Of a stretch of 64,000 bases of DNA, positions 47,224 to 60,200 are shown one piece after another. Under the pieces are notes generated by a model. The model was not told where the DNA came from and did not search any database. It was given only the letters and a program-made list of their open reading frames with translations. Position 1 is the stretch's first letter, and every line of letters starts with the position of its first letter. A program made the position numbers and the translations under genes. Source of the DNA: Trichinella spiralis (taxonomy: Eukaryota > Nematoda > Enoplea > Trichinellida > Trichinellidae); the NCBI GenBank assembly GCA_000181795.3, contig CM012955.1:2378654-2442653 (forward strand), written 5' to 3'.

Positions 47224-48906
47224 ATGGTGGTTAAACAGTTCAAATATTATTTTGTGTATTTTCTTGTGACAGCAGTAGTTTTATATGCGAAGCCATTTCA
47301 AAGAAAAGTTTCACGTCGTTCACCTGTAATTATAGGTAACTTTTTATCATTTCTTGAAAGAAATATGTAAAAATCCTTTTACAGTTCCAGGTGATGGAGG
47401 CAACCAACTGGAAGCCCGTTTAAACAAAACAGAAACTGTGCATTATTTTTGTCAAAAGAAAACTAATGATTATTTTACACTGTGGTTAAACTTAGAATTA
47501 CTTGTACCATTTGTTTTGGACTGTTGGGTAGATAATATGAGGTAAAAGCTTTTTATTTCATGCTTTCATTGTAATAGTTTTTTTTGCAAGGTTGGAATAT
47601 GATGAAATAACGGGAAAAACGTCAAACAGCCCTGGAGTTGACATTAGAGTACCAGGATGGGGAAATACAACTACTGTTGAATTCATAGATCCAAGCGGAG
47701 TTGGTTATGGTGATTATTTTTCAAAACTTATTAATAAACTGGTCACTTGGGGCTACACTCGAGGAGTAGACGTTCGAGCAGCACCGTATGACTTCAGAAA
47801 AGCCCCAAGTATAAATTGATAGACTGTTGACAAAAAATGCACTTTTGCATTTGTTTTTTTTATTTTAAAATAGATCACAACACTGAATACTTTGAAAATT
47901 TAAAATCTTTAATAGAAGAGACTTATTATTCGAACGGAAATAGCAAGGTTGTTACTATTGGGCACAGTCTCGGCAATCTGTATCTATTATACTTTTTTAA
48001 TTTACAATCACCGGTATGCGGAAATTGCTATTCATTTATTTATGTAAAGAAAATGATGCAATTATTTTATTTGTTAGGCATGGAAAGCGAAATTTATTAA
48101 ATCACACGTCAGTGTGTCTGCGCCATATGGAGGATCAGTAAAAATTCTGAAAGCATTTGCTTCCGGTAAATGCCAGCAATTATGAAATGGCTTGCCTATG
48201 AATTATATCAACATGAATGACATCAGAATATATTTGGCATTTTAAAATAAATTTATGCTATATACAATTTTTAGGGTATAATCTTGATCAATGGAAGTTA
48301 GTTTTAAATCCATTAACAATTCGAAAAGAACAGCGATCAATGACAAGTTCCGCTTTTCTGTTACCAAGTACAAAGCTGTGGAGTGCAGATGAAGTATTGG
48401 TGACAACCGTCAGTCGAAATTACACTGCATATGATTACAAAGAATTTTTCAACGATATTGGTTTCAAGAAAGGATGGAGTATGTATAAAAATACTCGCCG
48501 TCTTTTGGAAGACTTAAAAGCACCAGGTGTAGAGGTGATCTGCATAAGGATGACGGTTAATGTATGTTTCGAGGTGAATATTTGCATTTAATTTTAGCTT
48601 CACTGTTTGTACGGTGTCGATATTCCTACAGCTGAACGTCTTGTATACGGGAAAGGAAAATTTCCTGACAGCCAACCAATAGAAATTAACGGTGATGGTG
48701 ATGGGACAGTTGGTATACGATCTTTAGCTGCTTGTATGGATTGGGTAAAAGAACAAGAACACGATGTGCATGTAAAGACATTTCCAAAAGCTGAGCACAC
48801 AGCTATTTTGAAATTTCCTGAATTTTTTGATTATATTAAGAATGCTCTTTTTTTAGAAAAAAACGCAACATCACATTACATGTTCAGTAATTCTAAAACA
48901 TTATAG
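47224..48906 (+). CDS. PLA2G15: Lysosomal phospholipase A2 (group XV) / LCAT family
   Basis: Alpha/beta-hydrolase that deacylates phospholipids and transacylates ceramide in the lysosome. Seven exons: 47224-47335, 47385-47541, 47591-47808, 47874-48013, 48078-48165, 48275-48534, 48598-48906; 427 aa against about 412 in human. A hydrophobic N-terminus (YYFVYFLVTAVVLYA) acts as signal peptide. Family stretches: VPGDGGNQLEA, FTLWLNLELLVP, WGYTRGVDVRAAPYDFR, EQRSMTSSAFLLPS. Catalytic triad: Ser194 in GHSLGN, Asp360 in GDGDGT, His392 in AEHTAI. These favour PLA2G15 over plasma LCAT. Candidate AATAAA signals follow near 49085. TMEM147 begins 674 bp downstream on the same strand. Confidence 0.93.
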
Positions 48907-49580
48907 ATATTGTATTTTAATACATCTAAATTTTTCTTCAGAATTACTAGTAAAACTCCTTTCGATTAGAATTCATTTCGATTAGAGTTTTGAATCTCTT
49001 CAAATTTGCCCAAATGATCATTTCCAATTGCATCTGAAATTTATTTTTATGTGTAAATTTCACTTAAATTCTGTTGCATTCTATTAAATAAATAATTATA
49101 TATGTAATGTTGCTTAAAACATACGAATTGTTATAAAAGTTATGTTACATTTTGTCAAAAATGGAAGTAACTTTTTTTACAAATTGCAAAAATTTTAGTT
49201 ACAGCGTAGTTATATATTATAACAATGCATCAAATAAACTTCAAAAATTTCATACTTTTAAAGTTTCAAAACCAAATTTAATTATGAATAAAAAAAGTAA
49301 ATTCTAATTTATTACAATAAAATATTTTACGTAATATGATGGAAAGACGGTAATTAAAAATTGCATTATTGGAATATTATTGAACAGGTACAATATATTT
49401 CATTTTACTTTCATGACATTTTAAAATTATTCAATTTTTACCATACAAAAAATATTATAATTTTTGCAAAGAGACGATGTAATTCTTACTATGAAAATGA
49501 AAATTATTTCTTAATGCTTGATTTTTCTTTTCTACAGTAAGAACATATAAGTTTAGTTTTCCAAATAAACTGCCTTTTTT
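48907..49580. other. Intergenic gap between PLA2G15 and TMEM147
   Basis: 674 bp, very AT-rich. Contains the phospholipase 3' untranslated region with AATAAA near 49085 and presumably the TMEM147 promoter. No gene seen. Confidence 0.5.
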
Positions 49581-51272
49581 ATGACATTTTATCATTTATT
49601 GAATTGTCTTGTGTTAACTTTTGCTCCATTTGCAATATGCTACCGCTGCACTGGCCTGTGAGTAGTTTCTGTTCTTATGAGGCGGAATGTTGAACTGTAT
49701 TATTATATATAAGTGTGTATGATATTTTCTGGAACTTATCTGATAAGTCATTTTATGATATATTGATATCTGTAGTTTTAATGATCAATTGATTCATTAC
49801 ATGGTTTCTTTTTCGAACAGAATTAATTAAGATAAGTGTTTCAACGTAGTTTGTTTTTTTAACATCTTTGTTCTGCGATTGATTGATATTGAGTGAGTGT
49901 CATCTGTAATGAATGTTACTTAATTAGACATTAATGCTTGCAAAGATGGAAGAAATCATTTTTTTCTGGTTGTTGAATCATGCGTTTTATAATGATTAAT
50001 TGCTAAAGTGAAGAATATTTCCAGGAAAAGTTATTTCAAAACAGTGCAGTTTTATTTCTATGATTATTATAGCAATTTGTTATGTTAAGCCTTTAACTAT
50101 TTGAATAGAACTGTGAAACTGTTTTTATTGGAGAATTTGCTTCAGTTTTACGTCGAACGAAGTGCAAATTTAGTATTCATGAAAAGATAAATAGCATTAA
50201 ACTAAGATTTTCACATATCTATATAAAAATTTTTTTTCAAGCTAATTCAGTAGCACACTTCAATGTTAAATATTAAAGTGACTGGTGTTTTAATTTTTGT
50301 TTTAGTAGTTGTGAATTGAATTACAGTTTTGCTATTACAATATAACTTTTTTTAATTTGAGTAAATGAAATTATTAATTATTAAGAGTGATTTAAAAAAA
50401 TTAAGAAGTAAAGTGTTTTTTGTTGACAGTTATAAAAATGAAAAATATTATTTCTTTTTAGGGCAGAATACTGCAGCAAAAGAAAATGCGTAGCCGCAGG
50501 TTTTGGATATTTCTTGACGCAGCTTATAAAAATGCTTATTTTAGCTACCTTTTTTCCAACCACAGATCAAGAAGGCGTTCAATTTCATCCATTTCCTGTA
50601 TAATTTATTTATAAATTGTCTTTTACATGTAGATGTAATTCTTTGGAATCCTTTTTTAAGGAACTTATGAAAGCAATGGTAGATGTTTTGGATGTCATTG
50701 GTCTTTATGTCGTTATTAATCGTAACTGGTCTGGCAAAGGCGACGCTAGATTCTTGGCTGCAGGTCTTGGTTGGTCATCTGCTGACAGTTTGGCTACACG
50801 TGTTGTACCGTTTTGGACAGGTGCTCGTGGAACAACTTTCAGTTGGAAATATATTCAAATGTGTCTGGAATCAAACTACAATTTGGTATGAAATATATTT
50901 TGAAATTAATTTTCTTCGCCGAACAATATACGAGAGAATTTGTTGTTCAGGTTTATTACGTAGCGTTAGCTACTTTTCTGTGGTTATGGACACGTCGGGA
51001 AATTCCGACATTTATGAAAATAGCCCTACGGTCGATTTTGACTTTTGCCGTTTTTAAAGCATTTTTGAAAGAGTATATATATATATATTATATTGTTTGA
51101 CGTTGAATGTTGAGGTAATTTTGATAATTGAAATTTTGATTTCAGTCTACTTATGCAGTATTATGGTATTTCGTCTTGGATTTTGTTGATTATTCACTTT
51201 CTGGTCACAGTGTTCATGGCATTGATGGCAATGGCGTTTTATGCTGTCATTCAGCCGCACAACGGACGATGA
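49581..51272 (+). CDS. TMEM147: TMEM147, ER translocon (BOS complex) membrane protein
   Basis: Multipass ER membrane protein that in animals pairs with nicalin and NOMO in the BOS complex of the multipass translocon. Five exons: 49581-49657, 50462-50597, 50661-50885, 50951-51072, 51146-51272; 228 aa against 224 in human. Exon 1 (MTFYHLLNCLVLTFAPF...CTGL) matches the family start MTLFHFGNC, and phases fit across an 804-nt first intron. Other family stretches: LIKMLILATFFPT, ELMKAMVDVLDVIGL, ALGW-type AGLGWSSAD, GARGTTFSWKYIQM, FAVFKAF. Several hydrophobic helices are evident, the last in exon 5 (WILLIIHFLVTVFMALMAM). AATAAA at 51296-51301 lies just after the stop. Confidence 0.93.
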
Positions 51273-54200
51273 ATTGTGTGTTATGGATGAAATGAAATAA
51301 AACGAAATTTGAAAGCGTTCCATTTAATTTTATGCAATATTGACATTTTCATTTGAATGTGATTCATGCTGGTTAGGGTTGACAGTGTTTTGATCAGATT
51401 TGTCGTTAAGTGATCGTCATCATCGTTGTAAATTTCTAATGTGATGTTTGTTTCCATCATTATTATTATTATTGATACAACGAACGAACGCTTGCCTGTT
51501 TCTTTTTCTACTTCTTGATAGCAGCATTTCACATGTGGCAAGTGAGTTTCTTTGATCTAATGCTTACAATTTTAACAAATTTCTCCTTTGCGCTCATATT
51601 ATTAAGATTTATAATATCTGTTGGATACCCTAAATTATTATCATTATTATTGTGATGTTTTTTTTCTTTTTGCTGTTTTTGACTTTTTTTGCACTTTGAA
51701 TCATAATATATATTTGTTTGTTGATTTTAATTCTTTTTGTCTTTATTAACACTTTATTTGATTGCAACGGACAGTTAATTGCAAAAATTTTCATTTGTTA
51801 TATACTTATATATATGTATATGCATATGCAGATGTGAAATTTGGCAACAAGCTGAACAGAATTTGATGCACGTAAAAGTGTTGTTTTGTGAAATGTTTTG
51901 GCACGTGTTCATCTGCTGCAGTGGAAAACAAATTTGTCGCCTTGAAGCGATAAGCATTCAGATGATTTAAATCGAAATGATAAACTTGCTTTCCAAATGT
52001 GTTTCAGTTATAAATAAAAAAACGTCATCATTATGCGTAGCAGAATCATTTTTCAGTTGCTATTTTATCTTTAAATGTGATTGTACGCATTGATTGATTG
52101 ATGTTGAACATTTGTCTCATAACGTACGTTGTCCAGAAGAAAGAAAACCAAAATTACTTACATGCTAATTAGAATTTCTTTTGTAATAATAGAACCTTAT
52201 TTACTATTTATAATATTCATAATACGATTATAAGAAAAAAGTTAAAGTATGGATCAGATGCGTTCAGGTACAAATTCACGAAGTCCACAAACGAAGAACA
52301 AACTGTCCGAAAATTGAAGGTAAAGTTCAATTTTGATTTTTTTTTGTTTTATACAAATTGAAAATTATTAATACTTCACAGAGATGTTGACTATGAAATA
52401 TTTTTTCGAATTTTTTAGTGTTATGCATTGTAAAATTTTTAGTGTCATGTTTTTGTTCTATGAGACGCACAAAAGTTGTTGGTTATTCTGATCATTGCTG
52501 ACAAGGGGCAGTTGTACAGTTGACAAGTGATGTTATTGAAAATATATTATTGAGATGTATTTAAATGAAAATACAAAATTGATTGTCCATTTTTACATAG
52601 TAGATTTTATTTAGTTGTCATCCTTGAAGAATCCTTGAAGTTGTCTTTTTGCACTTTTACATGTTGATCATTCAACAATAGAAGTGTGCAAAAATATTTG
52701 ATATCCATTTTTTAAATAAAATATATGCGAAATAAAACTTAGTAGGAATTTTAATAGAAATTTATAATGAGTGTAAATTGTTGGTTTTCGATTTTCTTTT
52801 TTACACAACCAGTGTTGGTATTTTTTTTGTTGTTCAGTGTTTTGATAGACGAGCTTGTTCATCACGTGTTCTTGATCATTTCGTACTTTTCGCAACCAAC
52901 TACTTTGAATAACTTTGTCAAGTAAATCAGCTTTAAATATTTCATATTCTCCAATTTTATTGCTCCGTTTTCTTCTCTCCTCAACAAGTGCATTCAATCG
53001 AGTGGAAACAAATTCTTTATATATGTATATACATATGTTTTCTTTTTCTGCAAACATTCTTTCATATTTGTAATTTCAATTTATCGAGCAACGGCATATT
53101 TATATTTTATTTTTATACAAACTTTCGAACGTGTTTGAAGTTGTTTAAATTCCAATTCCACTTTACATCATTTCAGTGCATCTGGATAGAAAAAAAATAC
53201 TCTTCTCCGTTCGGTTGAAAATTGTTGGATTTTACACTTCCCGTTCGCTTCTGATTTCTTTCAAACGTATATCAACTTGAAAATTATAACAGCGAAGAAA
53301 TAAGCTTTTACTAACCTACTGACGTATTGTTGATATGTATTTCAACTGTGAAGGTTATTTTCCTTTTTGTTTTCACGAATAAATTTGCGCATACAGTTTC
53401 ACTTATTAAGGCAGAATTTTGATTTAATTCTCTTTTCATACTTCACACTGGCCATTATGCATATTTACATGTAATTTAATTACAAAGATTGTCGGGCGTT
53501 ACAAATGTAATGTTTTAAGAAACTTTTTTTCATTGCTAACGTCAAACAGCATTGATACTGTAATTGTATCAATTTATAAAATATGTTAATTTAAATTTAT
53601 CAATCATTAGAACTTATTTACAGTAAATATACAATCTGAACGCATGTATAATTTTTTAGAAATAGTTACAGTATTAAAGAATTCAAGTTATGCATTTTTA
53701 CATTTTTGTAGTGATATTATTGTTTCTTGTTTAAAGAAAATATTTTTTTCTTTAAATATTCTGAGGTGAAATAAATTTTTAATAAGCAATTAATATAATT
53801 ATATATTTAGTATTGTTGAATATTTGGCCAAGAATATTCATTTTTGTTACACTGATAAATGCAATGTACTTTGAATTTTTATTTTATGATTCATATTTTT
53901 TTTCAACATTTTTTAAAAATAAATTAAAATTAATGGTGAACAATTTAAAATGAAAATGCTCATATGTGTAAACATCGTTAATGATCAGGCTGACTTTGAA
54001 TAGGTAAGCTAATGTAAAGATAAAAGATTGTATTTTACAGTTTATCACCGCAATCGTATATTTTTGGAGTTTTCAATTGTTTGCTATTATTTTTCACGAC
54101 AGAGCGACAAACTACTATTCAAAATCTTTTATTAAAGACTTTCGATCTTTCAAAATCGGTATGTTTGTTTTCTGGTATTTTAGTATGGTGATTTGATTTG

Positions 54201-57200
54201 ATTTGATTTGATTTGATAACAGCAGATGTATTTGAGTTGTAATTTTGCGATAAAATATTGATGCAATTAAATGACAAGCATTGAACTTGAAATTTTTTGC
54301 GTGAAAAATCTTTGATCGAAAATGGGTTGTATAAGTAAAAAAATATATATATACGTATGTATAAATTCTCCGAAAATGAAAGTTTTATGTTGCTTAATCC
54401 TATTTTGCAAAGATTGCCAAATGGAAATGAATACCGAGTGTGACTGCTTTTCTCATACAATTATTTGCCTGGTAATGGAGTGCGATTTGCGTTGTCAGAT
54501 TTCATTATTAATGATATTGCTCTTGTGTGAAAAATTTGAGGCAAAAGCGATTTGGTTATGATATCAAATCGAAAATTGCCTTGATTAAGAAATAATTTCA
54601 AATTTTCTCATTTAAAACCAACTCCCACTGAATACTGTTTGTCGTATTATTTTCTCCAACAAGAATGTTGTTTTGTTTTATTATTTCAAATCAAATTTTC
54701 GATTATTTTGTATACTTGCACTGGTGTAATTGGAACATTTTTATGTCTGTCGATCAATTATTTGGTTTTTTTGCATCTTAATAGACGTTTCCACAAGTAC
54801 TGCTTGCTTTCAAAGCTGATAGATTAGCATTTTGTGAAAGCAGCCGTTTTCAAATAATTCAGCATCACTAATTGTGCAATGAACGACAGTTTTGAAAAAG
54901 ACACATTACATTATTTTTTATTCCACGTCTATCGTATAGTAATGTGCAGGTAATTTATTTATTTGTTTTTGTTTTATTTCAATTTGAATATTAAAAAATA
55001 TTCATTAATTATGAAAAGTATAATTTTTTTATTTTACTTTCAGTGAAGCATTTTAAAATTAATGAATTACGCAAGTTTATCATTGCTGTTATTTTAAATA
55101 GTTCACAAGATAGGAATAGTAAGCTGTTTGTATCAAGATTATTTTTAACAAAAAAAGAATTTATTCTTATATTTTGTTTGTGACGTGTTTATTTTATGTT
55201 TTTTTCAATTTCCTTGTTGTCAAAAATTTGAATTTCCATTCTAATGATGATTAGTTGAATTTTTGTTTTTGCAGTAGCTTTCCTTGACAGTGTTAAATAT
55301 TTTATTCATTCAAAATCCATATCAACTTAAGCAAATAACTTGTTGATCCATATATTTATTTATTTATTTAACATGCGAAAATCAGTGTTTTTTATATTTT
55401 TTTGAATTCATTCCTAATGATTACTTTTGTATTTTTCAAACTTTTCATAAAGTTTCATTTAATGTTGATTTGCTTGGTATTTCGATTCGATGCTGACGTT
55501 CAGTTTGGAACTTTTCAATGTTGATTTTCATTTGTACAGCACTAATTGTGAGAATACAATTTGAATTATTCAAATTTAATTGTTAGTTTCTGTTTCATTG
55601 AAGTTATTGAACTGGTCAGAAATTGGGAAAATATTTCCTCTACTTGCATGAATAATGAATTGATGTTGTGAAATTTTGTTCAAAGATAATGGCAATAATG
55701 ATTTGTCGACAAAAGTGCAAGTTATCTTTGCATAATTGCTGGTTGGTTGTTAATAAAAGAAAAAACGTTTGTCAACAAAGTTGGTAAGGCAGTGTGTTTG
55801 GAAATAGCGTTAAAATTGAACGTTTGGATTTTTAACGTTTTATTGGATACGATTGAAAATGATGCTTGGAAATGATGATGAATATGCATTTAATCGTGAA
55901 ATTTAAATTTCTTTTCGTGTATGATTGACGCAGAGCATTCATAAATTGGTATGTGAATTTTTGTCGAATGTGATCATTTGAAACGAAACGTGGAACAAAT
56001 GATTTGATCTCGATTTTTGTTTGAAGAAACATTGTTGAATGGAAAATTTTCACCTTACAACATGATAAGATATCTGGGGATAAGTTTGTTCCAATCTGAT
56101 GGACAAGTTTCATTTTACAGCGGCCATACTGTATTGCGTCACTTTACCGTAGTGGCCATGTGGCAGGTTGCGTTAGCTCGCGAAATCGCCAACGCCCGCG
56201 TGCTTTCACCTCTGTGCTTGCATATCCAACGTCTCAGTTATTTGTTATTTCATCAACAGATTAAATTGGTCGACATAATTAGATTTTATTCGGGATGAAA
56301 AATTTTCACGTCAATCGACACGTCCAAGTGGAAAAGCTAGATCGAGATAAGGTCGTAAACGTGCTATAAATAAGCAAGCGCTTTTATCATGTTAAACTGT
56401 TGCCGCAAGGTTTTCCAAATTTAGCCCAACGTTGAATGGAACTGAATGAATAATTAATTGATCGATTGGTTGATGATTTGTTTTTCATTATTCTTTTCTA
56501 TACCGAAATTTACTGATTGTTTGTTTTTGTATTCATGCTGTCAAGCAAGCATTTGAATTTTTTCTGCATATTTGTTTCATTGTTGATCGAAACATCCGTG
56601 TTGGATGATGAATGTTCGACTTTGGATAGATATTTTCGTTTAAAAATTGTATATATGCATATATCTATATATATTTGTGTGTATGTGCAGTTTCATTTCA
56701 TTCAGGCTGAACAACAATCTTTAAACTGGAAATGGAATGTTCTTTTAGCCATCATTGTTGTTCAGCAAAATTCGGTTCACACAATAGTCCAGTGTATGGT
56801 GCATAAAATAAGCGAAGGAAAAATTTGAGCAAAGAGAAAAAATACCGTTGTCGAAGAGCAAAACCCACCGACGAAACGTTGCAACAATTTTCATATCAGT
56901 TGGTTGGTTTTTTTTTATTTAAATTTTATCCAGTTTGTTTCGGCTTGCAAAACAGAGAGCACCGACAACAACGGCAGATTTGCATTTTGCATTGTTGTTT
57001 TGTTATTTATCATGTAGAGCTGAATCTTAATGTCGAACAGCAATAAATCATGTTCGACCGACAGCCAAACTTGAACTTCGCTTATTTCTGGTTTTCTTTT
57101 CTTTTTATTTATTTATTTATTTATTTATTTATCATCGTTTAAAATATAAAATGAAGAAATCGCGCTTCTTCGCTTGCTTTTTGTTTGTTTGTTTGTTTGT

Positions 57201-57275
57201 TGTTGTTGTTGTTGTTTACAGATGACTTTTTTTTATTCTTATAGATTGAAATCTGACTCTGCTTTGTTAAACAAG
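51273..57275. other. Gene-poor 6-kb region upstream of AMPK gamma
   Basis: Very AT-rich. Holds the TMEM147 polyadenylation site, one minus-strand open frame at 52668-53057 (separate entry), an ATTTG pentamer run at 54189-54216, a patch near 56118-56225 that is much richer in G, C and CpG than its surroundings and could be an AMPK gamma promoter or leader, a TTTA run at 57105-57132 and a TTTG/TTG run at 57181-57217. The part from about 56.1 kb on may contain 5' untranslated exons. Confidence 0.45.
52668..53057 (-). CDS. Hypothetical single-exon ORF, 129 aa
   Basis: An open frame from ATG 53057 to stop 52668. Its middle (EERRKRSNKIGEYEIFKADLL then IQSSWLRKVR) is charged, helical-looking and richer than expected for chance in such AT-rich DNA; both ends look like low-complexity AT translation. 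The spacing GE.E..K..L..K.I...W loosely resembles the start of ENY2/Sus1, a small SAGA and mRNA-export subunit, but the rest does not follow, so I do not assign it. It could be one exon of a larger gene. Confidence 0.3.
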   Translation of the reverse strand: MFAEKENICIYIYKEFVSTRLNALVEERRKRSNKIGEYEIFKADLLDKVIQSSWLRKVRNDQEHVMNKLVYQNTEQQKKYQHWLCKKENRKPTIYTHYKFLLKFLLSFISHIFYLKNGYQIFLHTSIVE

Positions 57276-60200
57276 ATGAACTCCAACGGTGACAACAACA
57301 AACACAACCACAGTAATCTGATGGAAAAGATTAAACCCAAAAAGCGCACATTCAGTGGACAAAATGACGAGAAATTAGCCGAAGCCGATGGATCTGAACA
57401 GACGCTTAAATCTTCATCACCACGTCACAGTAGCTGCAAAAATCCGGACAAGTCTCCTGAAGAGGTGAGTATTCCAGTTTTTTGCAGCTTAATTATAGTG
57501 AACACTTGAACTTATAAATTTATTCGAGATCATAACTAAGGATGGACAGGATGACAAAAAACTGAGCATCCCGCGTGAGCATCCGGTGACAATTTTCACA
57601 GCAGAAATTTAGCATTTCTCTAAACTGACCTAAAGCTGCTGCGAGTACGCGGCTCATTATTTTTATTTATCTATTCCGTGTGCGTGTTGCCAAATTTTAA
57701 CAGCTTCTCTCTCTTCCACCTTGAAGCTAAGTGCAAACGAAAACGTTGTAAACAACAACATCCATGCTGAACTGCTACTGCTATCACTACAGTATGCGAT
57801 GCTTTTGAAAGTTCAAACAGTTTTTTTTGTTCAGTTCAGTTTCTGCTTGTCGTAAACAAAACAGTCATCATGGATCGTTTTTGTTTGTTTACAGCGGCGA
57901 TAATTCTTTTTTCTTTAAATATTCTCAATCATGAAATGAACGAATTGTGTAGCAAAAATGACGGGCCAATTTGAAATGAACAATAATGATTTATTTCCAT
58001 TTAAAATATTTGTTGTTCACTTTGGATTTGAAACTTCTCTCTCAGTCATCCTGTTACAACCACACAGGTACAATATTGATCGTCATTGATGCAAATCAAA
58101 AAATAAATAAATAAATAAATAGCATTTTCATTTCTTGGCACTGTTGCTGTTGTTGTGACCATTTCAACCACCGACCGACCGACCGACCACCCAATAAGCA
58201 TGTAGGCATTCTGTGTACGCTTGCTTCTTGTGGCTTGCAGAGATGAAATATTGGCAGTTTGTTTTTTTTTCTATCTTTTACCTTTTGGCATCGGTGTACT
58301 TTTTTCTCCTACAAAAGTATACGACCTGTTTGCAACTTTTTCTACAGCCTACGTAGTGAGCTCACATCACAAAAGCTTTTATAAAAATATTTTGAACGCT
58401 GGCCTTTAAGGTATACTGTAGATGTTTTTCTTTCTTTTTTTTCTTGAATTTTTATTCCGCCAATGTCGTTCATAAAGTAGCAACCTTTTGACACACAAGC
58501 ACACTGCTGCTTCTCACTTTCTTCAGTTGTTCAAAACATGTTGCTTTGGGCGTTCAACTACTGTTGATTTATGTGTTTCGTTTGAGAAAAAAGAACATTA
58601 AATAAAATTGGTGAAAATTGAACATGGAACATTATGTCAACTCTTGCTTTTCGTTGTATGTGATAAAAATGGTAAAGTTTTTTCATTCTGTCAACCCCAC
58701 TGTTATCTCTTGTTAAGCAGATTTTATTTTTTGTAGTCAATTTTGCATATTTACGTGTAGTATGAAGATGATCAGTTGAGATGATGATTCGCAATGTGTT
58801 GAGTTTGATTTATCTTTTTCCTTGATGCAAGTTCACGTTCTGTTCACGTTGGAAATAGTGTTTTCTGACTCATATGAGTTGCAACGTTGAAGTGCAAATA
58901 ATTTTATTTTTTTAATATTTTTTTACAGTATGCTGATAATTTTAATTTCAAAGAAAAAAAGGAGTTATGCATATTTTTTTAATATAAATACGTCAAAGGG
59001 AAAGTATTTTTTCTTTATTTATTGTCGTATGCTTTTCATACGGATGTCATAATTCAAATTGGAGAAATATATTGATTTTTATTTGTCATTTGATGTTCAA
59101 CATGCTGTTAGCTATTGACCGTTGTTTGACTGTGCTTCTTCATGGCGCCGATTGTTATTATTAAATAAATTTATGCTTCGCAGAAATTGTCTGTTAATGT
59201 CATGTGAATTAGCATCCTCTTCCTTGTTCGCAAGATTTATAATGAGAAAATGAGAAGTTGAAATGAAAATGCAGACTTACCTTTTTTTTGTTTATTTCAT
59301 TACTAGGTTTTCTTCTTTTTTCTTTGATTATTTACTATAAATGTATATTTTTCATTGCTGCTTGTTACTTTTAGCATTGTTGTTATTTTTACTATCTGTT
59401 TCACTTGTACAATATCTAGCTTTACTGCATATTATGCATATGAACAGTATAATAGTTGGTGATGTTTTTGACAGGACTAGTCGATATTGTTGACATTGTT
59501 GACTGTGATTGAATTAAGCTTAGTTGTAAGTGATATATATATATCCTGACAAACACACACACGCACAAACAAAGAGACAGAGAATGGATGATTTTCCTTT
59601 AATTTTGATTTTGCTTAATTATGTTTTCTTTGAAGACTTCTCAGCGATCGAATCATTTTTTGTGGCGTTTTCGAAGCAAAGATGCAACGCCAGAGAAAGA
59701 AGATTTGAACAAAACAGGAACCAATGCAAACGCACTGAGAAACACGAGTTCGGTCGATGCAACTGAGAACAGCCATATGGGATCGAATCAAGTGGAAACA
59801 TTGCGAAGTCCGTCGTCGAATTTTGGGAGCTTTTTCCATCGTTTCCGTCAGAGAACTCGTTCAGAATCTACACCGACCGAAGACCATTCCATTGCATCAG
59901 TTGTAGATGCGTCGACAAATCTGATGCACAAAATGAGCATTGTAGATGAAGATTCCGTCATGGAGCCGTCGATGAAGAGTCAGCATTCTGCAGTTCAGGA
60001 AGCAGAAGAAGGAGGAGGAGGAGGAGGAGGAGACATTTTGCCACTGTTGCGTCGTCGTTCCAGATCTGAGGCATCGGCAAGTGTTCATTTTTACTTTTCA
60101 ATGTTTTACCTTTTCACTATAATATACTAATTTTTATTAAATAGCAGATATTTGATTTTGACAAATTCCTTTTTTAATCTAGTATCTCAAGTGAACAGCA

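Noticed and set aside
56017-56298. 93-codon + strand frame upstream of AMPK gamma
   Set aside because: Looks protein-like only because of the local GC-rich patch; no homology seen and no clear splice link to the AMPK exons.
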